From Ruegeria sp. AD91A (GTDB lineage Bacteria; Pseudomonadota; Alphaproteobacteria; Rhodobacterales; Rhodobacteraceae), in assembly GCF_003443535.1 (NCBI RefSeq), contig NZ_CP031946.1, positions 3,598,297 through 3,662,296 of the forward strand: 64,000 bases of DNA. The letters are read 5' to 3'. Under the pieces are notes generated by a model. It had not been told where the DNA came from. It saw nothing but the letters and a program-made list of their open reading frames with translations, and did no database searches. Positions 25,950 through 35,688 of this stretch are shown here, piece after piece; within the stretch, counting starts at the first letter, position 1; every line of letters starts with the position of its first letter. Made by a program: the position numbers and the translations under genes.

Positions 25950-26944
25950 CGCAGGATCAGGCGCGGGGCGGGGCCCAGAGGCAATGGCCCCAGTGCCACG
26001 AAACCATCCCGAAAGTTCAGTTGCAGGTCCAAGGCGTTGGGGTTGCCGCCCAGCCCCGCCAAAAAGTTCAGTGCCCGGGTAACGGGATTCACCGCCTGAT
26101 CGGGCAGGGCGCCCGCCGCATTTGCCATGGCGATCATGTCGCGCCAGTTTTCGGCTTTGACGGCGATCTCTCCGGTCGGGATGCCTTGTGCGTCCACATC
26201 CAGATCGCCGGTCGCAAACAGGCGCAACTCACCCCATTTGATCTCGACCAGACGCAGATCAATGGCGACGGGCTGCGGTCGGCTGTCTTCCAGGGCGGAC
26301 CGGTCCCAAACCTTGTCGAAAGTGGTGACCATATCCAGTTCCAGCGTTTCAAAGCTTTGTGGTAACGAATTGGCGGAATGCATCAGGGCCCGCAGTTTTT
26401 CCCCCGGTGTGAACCCATCCGCGCGGGCTGTGATGGCATAGGCTTCTGAAACTGGCGTTTGTTCCATCATCAGGCTCAGCGTGTCTCCGGAGGCCAGCTT
26501 GGTGGTGTTTTCCGTTACCGACCATGCCCCCGCCGTCAAAGCCATTTTTTCCGGCACGAGCGAGACGCCCGGCTGCAATTGCAGCTCGGCAAGCAATTCG
26601 TCAGCCACAATTGTTGATGTCTGGTCGAAGTATGACAGGCGTTGCGGCGTGTCTGCGAAGCGCAATACCTGACGACCGGGCCAGATGGCGGGGCTTTTGA
26701 ATTCGATCCAGTCCGCGCTCCATGCAGTGCCATTTACCGGGTCGGCCAACGCCGGATTGTTCAGACGGGTCATGTGGTGGGTTGGATACCCGGCGGTTGC
26801 GACATCCGAGAAATCCGCCTGCCAGCCGCGTGCCTCCTGCTGGTCGAACCAGCCAGTGATCGCAGAGCGCAGGCCATACCCGGCCACGAACCAATATGCG
26901 CTCCACGCAATGGTAACAAAAATCAACACTCGTATCAGACGCAT
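25946..26944 (-). CDS. DUF2125 domain-containing membrane-anchored protein
   Basis: A 332-residue protein with one N-terminal hydrophobic segment (VLIFVTIAWSAYWFVAGYGL, about 6-25) and a long soluble part with the ARGWQADFSDVATAGYPTHHMTRL motif typical of DUF2125, an alphaproteobacterial periplasmic family of unknown function with some similarity to AsmA-like beta-rich proteins. The conserved W and YP residues and length agree with the family. Its stop codon overlaps the convergent extensin-family stop by four bases. Confidence 0.88.
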   Translation of the reverse strand: MRLIRVLIFVTIAWSAYWFVAGYGLRSAITGWFDQQEARGWQADFSDVATAGYPTHHMTRLNNPALADPVNGTAWSADWIEFKSPAIWPGRQVLRFADTPQRLSYFDQTSTIVADELLAELQLQPGVSLVPEKMALTAGAWSVTENTTKLASGDTLSLMMEQTPVSEAYAITARADGFTPGEKLRALMHSANSLPQSFETLELDMVTTFDKVWDRSALEDSRPQPVAIDLRLVEIKWGELRLFATGDLDVDAQGIPTGEIAVKAENWRDMIAMANAAGALPDQAVNPVTRALNFLAGLGGNPNALDLQLNFRDGFVALGPLPLGPAPRLILR

Positions 26945-27011
26945 CCGAAATGGTCCTTTTTCCTGCCTTGGAATTGATGTTTATAGGTCGAAACAGGCAA
27001 GGACCAGTGCA

Positions 27012-27542
27012 ATGACGATGTGGGTTTTCGGATATGGATCGCTGCTGTGGAATCCGGGCTTTCCGGTGGCGCGCAGTGAACGCGCGACGCTGCACGGGTT
27101 TGCCCGGTCCTTCTGCATGAGTTCGATCCACCACCGCGGGACAGAGGAAAAACCCGGTCTGGTGCTGGCACTGGACGAACAGGAGAACGCGAGTTGCACG
27201 GGTTTGGCCCTTGCGGTCAAGGCGGGTCACGAAGACCGAACGCTGCAAGAGCTGCGCGAGCGCGAGTTGATTTCATCGGCTTATGTCGAACGTATGTTGG
27301 ATGTGCATCTGGAAAGCGGAGACATCGAAAATGCCGTGACCTATGTGATCGATGCCGACCACGTCCAGTATTGCGGTGGGATGGCGTTGGAGGAACAGGC
27401 CCGGATCATCGCACATGCGGTCGGCGGGCGTGGTCCGAATAACGAATACCTCTACAACACTGCCGAACATCTGGCCGAGATCGGCCTGCGTGATCACGAT
27501 CTTGAGTGGTTGGCGCAACGGGTCCGCAGTATCACCGCATAA
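27012..27542 (+). CDS. ChaC-like gamma-glutamylcyclotransferase
   Basis: The opening WVFGYGSLLWNPGFP is the GGCT/ChaC substrate loop (YGSL). The 176-residue length and later LSSAYVERML, GRGPNNEYLYNTAEHL fit ChaC, a cytosolic enzyme that splits glutathione into 5-oxoproline and Cys-Gly. The acidic catalytic residue is expected in the AEEQ-type region near GMALEEQARIIAHA. I set the start at ATG 27012. Cation transport regulation, the old annotation, is not supported. Confidence 0.92.
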   Translation: MTMWVFGYGSLLWNPGFPVARSERATLHGFARSFCMSSIHHRGTEEKPGLVLALDEQENASCTGLALAVKAGHEDRTLQELRERELISSAYVERMLDVHLESGDIENAVTYVIDADHVQYCGGMALEEQARIIAHAVGGRGPNNEYLYNTAEHLAEIGLRDHDLEWLAQRVRSITA

Positions 27543-27611
27543 ACTCTTGGCGTCGCGAGCGGAATGTCGCTAGATTCGACGCAAAGCAGGCAAAAATCGG
27601 GAACCACGCGC

Positions 27612-28790
27612 ATGGCGCAGGCACATCAGGGCGCGAGACCTCATTTCTCGCATCCAATTCGACAAATTCTGTTGATGTTGATGGCGATCGGCCTGTCCGG
27701 GCTGGGGGTGTTTCTGGCGCTTCCATACGTATTGCCGGTTTTTTATGCCAATCCGTATCTGAATGGCTTCATCCTGATTGTGTTCTTTATCGGCGTCTTC
27801 GCCTGTTTTTATCAGGTTACGCAGCTGATCGGGTCCGTACGTTGGATCGAAGCCTTTGTTGGCGGTGTTGTTCGCGAAGATGCTCGAACACCACAGTTGC
27901 TGGCGCCTTTGGCTTCGCTGCTGCGCGAGCGAGGCGCGCGCTCGCAGATCAGCTCCACCTCTACCCGGTCCATTCTGGATTCCGTGGCAGAGCGGGTCGA
28001 AGAAGAACGGGAAATCACACGTTATATCACCAACGTGCTGATTTATCTGGGTCTACTGGGTACATTCTTTGGTCTGGCGACAACCGTTCCGGCCATTGTT
28101 GACACCATCCGCAGCCTGAACCCGCAGGAAGGCGAGGAGGGTCTGGCTGTTTTCAATCGCCTGATGACGGGGCTCGAGGCACAGCTGCAAGGAATGGGCG
28201 TCGCGTTCGGATCGTCTTTGCTGGGTCTGGCGGGGTCTCTTGTCGTTGGTCTGCTCGAGGTCTTTGCCGGGCACGGTCAGAACCGGTTCTATCGCGAACT
28301 CGAGGAGTGGCTGTCGTCGATCACCCGCGTTGGATTTGCAGGTGGCGAAGAGGGCGGGGCAGAGATCGCCGTACTGACCCCTGTGCTGGATGCCATGTCA
28401 GAGCAGATGGATGCGTTACAGCATCTGTTTGCGGCTCAGGAAAGTGAAAGGGCGGAGGTTTCGGCCAAATTAGGGCAACTGGTCGATGTCATCGGTGAGA
28501 TGAACAATCGCCAGGCCAATACCGAAAGTGTAACTTCTGCTTTGGAACGCGTGGCGCTTGGGCAGGACGCCCTGCTGGATCACATGCGCGATCATGGCGC
28601 AGGCGATGGCATCGATGCCGAAAGTCGGATGCGCCTGCGCTCGATGGATGTGCAACTGCTGCGTATTCTTGAAGAGATTTCGGCGGGTCGGCAGGAAAGT
28701 ATGAACGAATTCCGCAAGGATATCGAACTGCTGGTCAAGGCCCTGACCCTGCCGCGGGGTGCCGTGCGCACCACGCCGGAAGGAGAATAA
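27612..28790 (+). CDS. MotA/TolQ/ExbB-like proton-channel protein
   Basis: A 392-residue inner-membrane protein. Two hydrophobic segments lie near residues 22-42 and 55-75, and the MotA/TolQ/ExbB domain holds two more, GLLGTFFGLATTVPAIVDTI and GMGVAFGSSLLGLAGSLVVGLLEVFAG. A long soluble C-terminal part (about 120 residues) has coiled-coil potential. ATG 27564 is an alternative start. The gene is 3 bases from an OmpA-domain gene, so together they would form a proton-driven motor that contacts peptidoglycan, analogous to MotAB or ExbB/TolR. I see no flagellar or Ton partner nearby. Confidence 0.85.
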   Translation: MAQAHQGARPHFSHPIRQILLMLMAIGLSGLGVFLALPYVLPVFYANPYLNGFILIVFFIGVFACFYQVTQLIGSVRWIEAFVGGVVREDARTPQLLAPLASLLRERGARSQISSTSTRSILDSVAERVEEEREITRYITNVLIYLGLLGTFFGLATTVPAIVDTIRSLNPQEGEEGLAVFNRLMTGLEAQLQGMGVAFGSSLLGLAGSLVVGLLEVFAGHGQNRFYRELEEWLSSITRVGFAGGEEGGAEIAVLTPVLDAMSEQMDALQHLFAAQESERAEVSAKLGQLVDVIGEMNNRQANTESVTSALERVALGQDALLDHMRDHGAGDGIDAESRMRLRSMDVQLLRILEEISAGRQESMNEFRKDIELLVKALTLPRGAVRTTPEGE

Positions 28791-28793
28791 CCC

Positions 28794-30536
28794 ATGGCGC
28801 TGTCCCGCCGCACCGGACAACGATTCCAGGGCTCGGTCTGGCCCGGTTTCGTGGACGCGATGACGGGGCTTTTGATGGTGCTGACCTTCGTTTTGACCAT
28901 CTTCATGGTGATTCAGTTCGTGTTGCGCGAAACCATCTCGGGGCAGGAAGACGAACTGACGACATTGGCAGACGAAGTTGCAGCGCTTGCGGGCGCGCTG
29001 GGTTTGGAAGAACGTGAAAACAGTCGCTTGCAGGCAAGGCTGGGTGCGTTGAACACGACACTGTCGCAAGCCGAAGACGATCTGGCGCAAGCGCAGTCAC
29101 TGATCGTTTCGCTGAGTACCGAACGCGACCGTCAGGCCGCCGCGCTGGATCAGGCGCAGACCCGTATCACGAACTTCGAAGCACAGGTTGCCGCTCTGCT
29201 TGCCGAACAGGAACAGGCTTTGGGCGACATTGCCGCGCTTGAGACACAGCGCGAGCAATTGCTGACAGAGCAAGAGGCGCTGAACCTCGCCCTTGCACAA
29301 AGTCGGGACGAAATTGATGCGCAGACCGAAGCTGCCCGTTTGGCTGCCGCCCGCCGCGAGGCGCTGGAAGCACTGGTGGCCGATCTGGAGCAAAGCGGCG
29401 AAGAGCGTGCCGCGGAAATCACGGCCCTTGAACAGCAACTGAGCGATAAGGAAGCCGCCCGTCTGGCCGAAGCTGCTGCTGCTGAGGCATTGCGAAACCG
29501 CCTTCAGGATGCAGATGCCGAGCTGACGGCCATGACCCTGGCGCTGGAGTCGCAACGCAAAGAGGCCGAAGATACATTGACTCTTCTGGCTGCCGCGCAA
29601 GCCGCACGGGCCGAACTTGAGCGACAGTTCGGAGACGTAAACCCTGATGAATTGCGAGCCCAGCTTGAAGCCGCCTTTGAGGCGCAAACGCAAGCGCAGG
29701 CGGATGCTGATGAGCAACGCACTCTGGCCGAACAGAGGCAAGCTTTGCTGGCTCTGGCCGAGTCGACCTTGTCGGAGGAGAAAGAAATCTCTGCCGAGGC
29801 AAAACGTGAGGCGGCCCTGCTGAACCAGCAGATTGCAGCCCTGCGCGGGCAGTTGGGGTCGTTGCAGGCTTTGCTGGACGATTTCGAAGACCGAAACGCT
29901 GCTGCCGAGGTGCAGATACAAACGCTGGGACAGGACCTGAACGCTGCATTGGCGCGGGCCGCATCTGAAGAACGCAGGCGGCGCTTGCTGGAAGAAGCGG
30001 AACGCCTGCGCATTGAGGCCGAGGCCGAGGCCCTGGCTGGCCAGAACGAAGAACTTGCCGCCAAGGCGGAAGACCTGCAACGCTATCGCTCGGAATTCTT
30101 CGGACGTCTGCGGGATGTCCTTGGCGAACAGGAAGGCGTGCGGATCGAAGGTGATCGCTTTGTGTTCTCGTCCGAAGTTTTGTTTCCGACGGGATCAGCG
30201 GTGCTGTCCGCAGAAGGGCGGCAGGAGGTTGCCAAGGTCGCCAATATCCTACGCAGTGTCGCCGCCGAAATCCCGCCTGGTCTGAATTGGGTGATCCGGG
30301 TCGACGGTCATACCGACAACGTTCCGCTGACTGGTTCGGGCCGATACCGGGACAATTGGGAACTCAGCCAAGGTCGCGCGTTGTCTGTTGTGCGCTATAT
30401 GGTCGACGCGTTGGGCATTCCACCCAACCGCTTGGCGGCAAACGGGTTTGGTGAATTCCAGCCGGTCAACCCGGCTGACACACCCGAGGCACGGGCACAG
30501 AACCGCCGGATCGAGTTGAAACTCACGGAAAGATAG
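28794..30536 (+). CDS. Coiled-coil protein with N-terminal membrane anchor and C-terminal OmpA/MotB domain
   Basis: A 580-residue protein. Residues 17-42 form one membrane helix (SVWPGFVDAMTGLLMVLTFVLTIFM, with the MotB-like Asp). Residues 45-410 are an unbroken Ala/Glu/Gln/Leu-rich coiled coil. Residues about 450-578 are an OmpA_C peptidoglycan-binding domain (FPTGSAVLSAEGR, VDGHTDNVPLTGSGRYRDNWELSQGRA, NRRIEL). It is the stator-like partner of the preceding ExbB-like gene. The coiled coil is long enough (roughly 50 nm if extended) to cross the periplasm. The physiological role is unknown; the pair is conserved in Rhodobacterales. Confidence 0.9.
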   Translation: MALSRRTGQRFQGSVWPGFVDAMTGLLMVLTFVLTIFMVIQFVLRETISGQEDELTTLADEVAALAGALGLEERENSRLQARLGALNTTLSQAEDDLAQAQSLIVSLSTERDRQAAALDQAQTRITNFEAQVAALLAEQEQALGDIAALETQREQLLTEQEALNLALAQSRDEIDAQTEAARLAAARREALEALVADLEQSGEERAAEITALEQQLSDKEAARLAEAAAAEALRNRLQDADAELTAMTLALESQRKEAEDTLTLLAAAQAARAELERQFGDVNPDELRAQLEAAFEAQTQAQADADEQRTLAEQRQALLALAESTLSEEKEISAEAKREAALLNQQIAALRGQLGSLQALLDDFEDRNAAAEVQIQTLGQDLNAALARAASEERRRRLLEEAERLRIEAEAEALAGQNEELAAKAEDLQRYRSEFFGRLRDVLGEQEGVRIEGDRFVFSSEVLFPTGSAVLSAEGRQEVAKVANILRSVAAEIPPGLNWVIRVDGHTDNVPLTGSGRYRDNWELSQGRALSVVRYMVDALGIPPNRLAANGFGEFQPVNPADTPEARAQNRRIELKLTER

Positions 30537-30584
30537 CAAAATCCTTGCTCTTGCCCGGTTAATCCGCGTGAATGGGGCAACCGA

Positions 30585-31472
30585 TTATCGTCTGCCGAAG
30601 CGAAAGCTTTGATCTGGTGTGCCCACGAAGCATCGGGGCACCACCGGGTAATCCTCGGTCAGAAAATACGCATAGGTTCCTGACGGGTATTCTGCTGAAA
30701 CGGTAAAGGCGCCGTTACATTGGTCCAAGTTGCCGTGACCCTGAACATAAGCGTAATCCTCGTTGAAGGTGCCGTCATGTCGCCCGTCCGGTGCATTGCC
30801 ACCCGGACGGTTACCTGATTTCAGACGATAGGACGACGTCATTTCGGTCACTTTGCCCCCAACAACACCGGTCACAGCATAGATAGGGAAGCCATCTGCG
30901 GCGTAGCCGATCAACGGTGAGTGCTCGGACGGTGACCATCCCAGAAGTTCGACCTGCCCTGTCGGTACACCGTGATAGTGATACTTTCCGTTTGGCTGTA
31001 CGTGGGCATGGTTGGCGTCCAGCCCCAAAGAAATGGCACCTCCCAACGCGTTGTAGGACCACCCGGAGCGGGGGTCGCCATGCCAGAACTCGGCCGCCAG
31101 CGGGTCAAACACAACCCCGTTGAGTGACACGCCAAAGTTCCACCCCATTTGCAACGGCGTGATTGCGCCTTTGGCTATGGGTTTCGCGGGCAATTTCAAC
31201 CTAACCTTCTGCTGTTCGATCTGGTGCGGATTGCCTTGGTTTGGAAACGGACCAACCAGATGATCAGGAATGCCATTGCCCGTCACTTTGATTTTTCCGC
31301 TTCGTTCTTTCACCGAGGCGCTGCTTGTTCCGGGGTTTTCGGTCGCGGGCACCAACCTCAGCGGTTCTGCGGTCGTTTCGTCGTGATAGCGAAACCTGTG
31401 CTGTGCAGTTGCCACCGCAGCCACGGCGGAAAGGGCAAAGGCGGTGCCCCAAAAGATAGAAATTTTGCTCAC
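30585..31472 (-). CDS. Secreted YHYH-domain protein
   Basis: A signal peptide (residues 1-23: SIFWGTAFALSAVAAVATA) is followed by a linker and the YHYH domain (about 95-285) with LDANHAHVQPNGKYHYHGVPTG, SPLIGYAADGFPIYAV, DGTFNEDYAYVQGHGNLDQCNG and TYAYFLTEDYPVVPRCF. The His-rich motif looks metal-binding. Members occur in marine bacteria and some eukaryotes; function is not established. The GTG at 31472 is the start. It is convergent with the OmpA-like gene. Confidence 0.9.
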   Translation of the reverse strand: MSKISIFWGTAFALSAVAAVATAQHRFRYHDETTAEPLRLVPATENPGTSSASVKERSGKIKVTGNGIPDHLVGPFPNQGNPHQIEQQKVRLKLPAKPIAKGAITPLQMGWNFGVSLNGVVFDPLAAEFWHGDPRSGWSYNALGGAISLGLDANHAHVQPNGKYHYHGVPTGQVELLGWSPSEHSPLIGYAADGFPIYAVTGVVGGKVTEMTSSYRLKSGNRPGGNAPDGRHDGTFNEDYAYVQGHGNLDQCNGAFTVSAEYPSGTYAYFLTEDYPVVPRCFVGTPDQSFRFGRR

Positions 31473-31557
31473 GTGCCGACCCCTGTCTTGTGCTGATCAT
31501 TAAAGATGACACGCAGCAGAAGCCTGGTTCCGTCGCTTTTTTGCTGCCAGAGCTGAA

Positions 31558-31588
31558 AAAGCCCGGCGATGGGGATCGCCGGGCTCTG
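31558..31588 (-). terminator. Terminator of clpA
   Basis: AGCCCGGCGAT (31560-31570) pairs with ATCGCCGGGCT (31574-31584), followed on the minus strand by TTTTTCAGC. Confidence 0.85.
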
Positions 31589-31609
31589 AAAGAATGATCT
31601 GTTTTCGGG

Positions 31610-33934
31610 TCAGTCTGCCGTCAACAGAGGTGGTTTGTCTCCTGAAATGCGCCGTTGGTCCGGCCCAAGAATTTCAAGATCCAGTTCGCCCTTCTTGACC
31701 GAGACACGGACCACACCGCCCTTGGCCAGTTTGCCGAAAAGCAACTCCTCGGCCAGAGGCTTCTTGATGTGTTCCTGAATGACACGTCCCAGCGGGCGTG
31801 CACCCATCTTGTCGTCATATCCCTTGTCGGCCAGCCATTCGGCGGCTTTGGGCGTCAGATCGATGCTCACGCCGCGATCCAGCAGTTGCGCCTCAAGCTG
31901 TAGGACGAATTTCTCGACCACCTGCAAAATGACCTCTTTCGGCAGCGGTGCGAATGAGATCACGGCGTCCAGACGGTTCCGGAACTCCGGTGTGAACATG
32001 CGCTCGATCGCGGCCGTGTCTTCGCCTTCGCGCCGATCACGACCGAAGCCGATGGCGGCCTTGGCCTGCTCCTGCGCGCCCGCGTTCGAGGTCATGATCA
32101 GCACCACGTTGCGGAAGTTCACAGTGCGACCGTTGTGATCGGTCAGCTCGCCATGGTCCATCACCTGCAACAGGATGTTGAACACGTCCGGGTGGGCCTT
32201 TTCGATCTCGTCCAGCAGCAATACGCAGTGCGGATGCTGGTCGACACCGTCGGTCAGCAAACCACCCTGATCGAATCCGACATAGCCCGGAGGGGCACCG
32301 ATCAGGCGACTGACCGCGTGCTTCTCCATGTATTCCGACATGTCGAACCGAAGAAGCTCCACACCCAGCGTATCCGCCAGCTGTTTCGCCACCTCGGTTT
32401 TACCGACCCCGGTAGGACCAGCGAACAGGTAGTTGCCGATCGGTTTCTCAGGTTCGCGCAGACCGGCACGGGCCAGTTTGATCGCGCTGGACAGCGCCTC
32501 GATGGCCAGGTTCTGGCCAAACACCACCCGTTTCAACGATGCTTCGAGGTCTTTCAGCACCAACGCATCATCCTTAGTAACGTTTTTGGGTGGAATACGC
32601 GCGATCTTGGCGACAACCGCCTCGATCTCTTTGACACCGATGGTCTTGCGCCGCTTACTTTCCGCGACCAGATGCTGCGCCGCGCCGGCCTCATCGATCA
32701 CGTCGATGGCCTTGTCGGGCAGTTTGCGGTCGTTGATGTAACGCGCCGACAGCTCGACCGCCGTCTTGATGGCATCGGCGGTGTATTTAATGTCGTGATG
32801 TTCTTCGAAATAGGGCTTCAGCCCGCGCAATATCTTTACGCTGTCTTCCACCGAAGGCTCGTTCACGTCGATCTTCTGGAACCGGCGGCTAAGCGCGCGG
32901 TCCTTTTCGAAGTGTTGACGGAACTCCTTGTAGGTGGTCGAACCCATGGTGCGCAGCTTGCCGCCCTGAAGCGCAGGCTTCAGCAGGTTCGAGGCATCCA
33001 TCGCACCGCCCGAGGTTGCTCCGGCACCGATCACGGTATGGATCTCGTCGATGAACAGTACCGCGTCAGGGTGATCCTCCAACTCGGTTACAACTGCTTT
33101 CAGGCGTTCTTCGAAATCACCGCGATAGCGGGTTCCGGCCAGCAGCGCACCCATGTCCAGCGAATAGATCGTGGTGTTTGCCAGCACGTCAGGGGCTTCG
33201 CCACAGACGATCTTGTGCGCAAGGCCTTCTGCGATGGCGGTCTTGCCTACACCCGGATCACCCACCAGCAATGGGTTGTTCTTGCGGCGGCGGCACAGCA
33301 CCTGGATGCAGCGTTCCACCTCATCCGAGCGTCCGATCAGCGGATCGACATCGCCAGCTCGAGCCTTTGCGTTCAGATCCACGCAGTATTTTCCAAGCGC
33401 GCTTTCTTTCTGTTCGGTCTCACCGGATGTGGTCTGGGCGTCTTCTTCCACCTGATCCGCACCGGATACCGATCGGCTTTCGCCGTAGGCCGGATCTTTG
33501 GCAACGCCATGCGCGATGAAATTGACCGCGTCGTAACGGGTCATGTCCTGTTCCTGAAGGAAATAGGCGGCATTGCTTTCGCGTTCGGCGAAAATGGCGA
33601 CCAGTACGTTGGCGCCGGTCACTTCGGTCCGGCCCGAGCTTTGTACGTGGATCGCAGCGCGCTGAATGACGCGCTGGAACGCTGCGGTGGGTACGGCTTC
33701 GGACCCGTCGATATCTGTGACCAGATTCGAAAGGTCTTCGTCGATGAACTCCACCAAAGTGCTGCGCAATTCGTCCAGATCGACACTGCACGCCTTCATG
33801 ACGCGTACTGCATCGGGTTCTTCCAAGAGCGCCAGCAGCAAATGCTCCAGCGTTGCGAATTCATGGCGCCGTTCATTCGCAGCCGCCAGGGCCGCGTGGA
33901 TGGCTTGTTCCAATGTGCTCGAGAATGAAGGCAC
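31610..33934 (-). CDS. clpA: ATP-dependent Clp protease ATP-binding subunit ClpA
   Basis: A 774-residue AAA+ unfoldase for ClpP. Two N-repeats (residues 1-145: LEQAIHAALAAANERRHEFATLEHLLLALLEEP) precede D1 with Walker A GDPGVGKT and Walker B VLFIDEIH, and D2 with GPTGVGKT and VLLLDEIEKAHPDVFNILLQVMD. An IGL-type ClpP-docking loop is expected near DRREGEDTAAIERMF (AIGFGRD). The start is GTG 33934 with AGGAG upstream. No clpS gene is beside it, unlike many proteobacteria. Confidence 0.97.
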   Translation of the reverse strand: MPSFSSTLEQAIHAALAAANERRHEFATLEHLLLALLEEPDAVRVMKACSVDLDELRSTLVEFIDEDLSNLVTDIDGSEAVPTAAFQRVIQRAAIHVQSSGRTEVTGANVLVAIFAERESNAAYFLQEQDMTRYDAVNFIAHGVAKDPAYGESRSVSGADQVEEDAQTTSGETEQKESALGKYCVDLNAKARAGDVDPLIGRSDEVERCIQVLCRRRKNNPLLVGDPGVGKTAIAEGLAHKIVCGEAPDVLANTTIYSLDMGALLAGTRYRGDFEERLKAVVTELEDHPDAVLFIDEIHTVIGAGATSGGAMDASNLLKPALQGGKLRTMGSTTYKEFRQHFEKDRALSRRFQKIDVNEPSVEDSVKILRGLKPYFEEHHDIKYTADAIKTAVELSARYINDRKLPDKAIDVIDEAGAAQHLVAESKRRKTIGVKEIEAVVAKIARIPPKNVTKDDALVLKDLEASLKRVVFGQNLAIEALSSAIKLARAGLREPEKPIGNYLFAGPTGVGKTEVAKQLADTLGVELLRFDMSEYMEKHAVSRLIGAPPGYVGFDQGGLLTDGVDQHPHCVLLLDEIEKAHPDVFNILLQVMDHGELTDHNGRTVNFRNVVLIMTSNAGAQEQAKAAIGFGRDRREGEDTAAIERMFTPEFRNRLDAVISFAPLPKEVILQVVEKFVLQLEAQLLDRGVSIDLTPKAAEWLADKGYDDKMGARPLGRVIQEHIKKPLAEELLFGKLAKGGVVRVSVKKGELDLEILGPDQRRISGDKPPLLTAD

Positions 33935-34108
33935 GCGGGTGCTCCTCTGTCTTGGGTCAGGAGGGGGCGGTTTCTTGGCCGGAACCCCATCCCAACCATG
34001 TCCTCATACTATTAGAGTTTGGTTGATCGTGGCCCGGCTTCAAGGGTTTTCTTTCACTTGACAGTCACATTTGTTGTGACCGTGGCTCTGAAGAAGGGGA
34101 AATAGGCA

Positions 34109-34876
34109 TCAGAACCGGTCTTTTCTACCCCGAATTTCTGCAAAAACGGCCTCAGGGTCGGCTCCAACCATGCCCAATTTCGTCTGAATCGCCGGATCGG
34201 CGGTCCTCAGGAACGGATTTGTGGCCTTTTCCAGGGCCAGAATGGTAGGAACAGTGGCTTTTCCGGCAGCACGCGCGCGGTCGATGTCGGCAATGCGATC
34301 TTTCAAGGCTTGGTTGTCGGGATCGACGGTAATCGCGAATTTGGCGTTGGATTGTGTATATTCATGCCCTGAACAGACCAAAGTGTCGTCCGGTAGGGCG
34401 GCCAGCTTGTTCAGAGAGGCCCACATTTGTGCGGGCGTGCCCTCGAACAGGCGCCCACAACCCAGCGCCATCAGGCTGTCGGCGGTGAACACGGCAGAAC
34501 TCTGCGGCATGTAGAAAGCGATATGACCGTCCGTGTGCCCGGAAACGTCGAGAACCTGAACGTGTTCGCCGCCAATCTCGAAACTGTCTCCCTCGGTGAC
34601 CTGCTGATCCAGCGGCGGCAGGCGATTTGCGTCAGCAGCGGCCCCGATGACCTTTGCCGGCTGTTTGGCCAATATTTCCGCCAGCCCGTCTACATGATCC
34701 CAGTGGTGATGGGTCAACAGCACATGTGACAGTGCCCATCCCCGGTCATCCAGCGCCTTCAGGATCGGTCCGGCCTCGGGCGCGTCGATCAGGGCGGTCT
34801 GGCCATTGACGGCGTCATGCGCCAGAAAGGCGTAATTGTCGCTCAGGCACGGGATTGTAACGATTTCAAGAGGCAT
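34109..34876 (-). CDS. gloB: Hydroxyacylglutathione hydrolase (glyoxalase II)
   Basis: A 255-residue metallo-beta-lactamase-fold enzyme hydrolysing S-D-lactoylglutathione to D-lactate and glutathione. The metal motif is [12 protein letters not shown]; later [36 protein letters not shown] and [14 protein letters not shown] complete the site and substrate loop. I prefer ATG 34876 ([21 protein letters not shown]). It is divergent from the methyltransferase gene, with 52 bases between the starts. Confidence 0.95.
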   Translation of the reverse strand: MPLEIVTIPCLSDNYAFLAHDAVNGQTALIDAPEAGPILKALDDRGWALSHVLLTHHHWDHVDGLAEILAKQPAKVIGAAADANRLPPLDQQVTEGDSFEIGGEHVQVLDVSGHTDGHIAFYMPQSSAVFTADSLMALGCGRLFEGTPAQMWASLNKLAALPDDTLVCSGHEYTQSNAKFAITVDPDNQALKDRIADIDRARAAGKATVPTILALEKATNPFLRTADPAIQTKLGMVGADPEAVFAEIRGRKDRF

Positions 34877-34928
34877 GGCCTTTTGCCCTTTCATTGCTAG
34901 ACTGCGCCCAGCTAAGCCGATTGACCGG

Positions 34929-35672
34929 ATGTCCGCAATGCATCTTGATGTACAGGATCTGAGGAACTTCTATTACCGCAGCACACTGGGTCGTGCGGCG
35001 CAGGCGGCTATTCGCGGGCGTCTGATCGAGCTATGGCCCGAAGCAAAGGGCCAGACAGTGGCAGGATTCGGTTTCGCCGTGCCTTTGCTGCGCCCCTATC
35101 TGTCGGATGCGCGCCGGGTCATCGGGCTGATGCCGGGACCACAGGGCGTCATGCCATGGCCGGCGGGGATGCCCAATGTCTCGGTCCTGACCGAAGAAAC
35201 CCTCTGGCCAATCGAGACCGGCCACGTGGACAAGCTTGTGGTGATGCATGGGCTGGAAACGTCGGAACGGCCAAATCAGTTGCTTGATGAATGCTGGCGC
35301 GTGCTGGGCCCTGGTGGCCGGGCCGTCTTCATCGTTCCCAACCGGGCGGGTCTGTGGTCACGGTCGGACAAGACCCCGTTCGGGTTTGGGCGCCCATACT
35401 CTGCAACTCAGCTGGAAAACCAGCTAAAGGAACATCACTTCCTGCCCGAGGCGCATTGTTCGGCTTTGTACATGCCTCCGTCATTTCGGCGATTCTGGTT
35501 GAAATCCGGCAGCCTGATCGAAAAGACCGGCCAGCGGATTCCGACGGTGATGGCAGGGGGGGTGCTGATGGTCGAAGTCAGCAAACATATTCGGCCGCCC
35601 AGCGGCAGCGTGACCAAGGATGCGGTCAAAAAACCGATCAAGGCGCTTGACGGTTTGCTAAAGCCCGCGTGA
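34929..35672 (+). CDS. SAM-dependent methyltransferase-like protein
   Basis: The 247-residue protein begins [68 protein letters not shown], in which GFGFAVPLL occupies the SAM-binding glycine loop, and [21 protein letters not shown] is methyltransferase motif post I. The opening YYRSTLG is typical of alphaproteobacterial members beside gloB. The glycine motif is weaker than consensus, so SAM binding is likely but not certain. ATG 34938 is an alternative start. Substrate is unknown. Confidence 0.82.
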   Translation: MSAMHLDVQDLRNFYYRSTLGRAAQAAIRGRLIELWPEAKGQTVAGFGFAVPLLRPYLSDARRVIGLMPGPQGVMPWPAGMPNVSVLTEETLWPIETGHVDKLVVMHGLETSERPNQLLDECWRVLGPGGRAVFIVPNRAGLWSRSDKTPFGFGRPYSATQLENQLKEHHFLPEAHCSALYMPPSFRRFWLKSGSLIEKTGQRIPTVMAGGVLMVEVSKHIRPPSGSVTKDAVKKPIKALDGLLKPA

Positions 35673-35688
35673 CAATCGCGGGCTTTTC
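35661..35688 (+). terminator. Terminator overlapping the methyltransferase stop codon
   Basis: AAGCCCGCG (35661-35669) pairs with CGCGGGCTT (35677-35685), followed by TT. The stop codon TGA (35670-35672) lies in the loop, so termination starts within the gene end. Confidence 0.8.

Noticed and set aside
29097..30080. A Gln/Leu/Phe-rich frame of 327 residues
   Set aside because: Mirror of the low-complexity coiled-coil codons of the OmpA-domain gene; not a gene.
27612..30536. A Zorya-type defence system (ZorA/ZorB)
   Set aside because: The pair has a MotA-like and an OmpA-like protein, but no ZorC, ZorD or ZorE follows; the next gene is an unrelated YHYH protein on the other strand, and the long coiled coil is on the OmpA partner.
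32135..33928. A 597-residue open frame on the plus strand
   Set aside because: It lies wholly antisense to clpA. The frame is a by-product of GC-rich codon usage; no domain is visible and there is no upstream signal.
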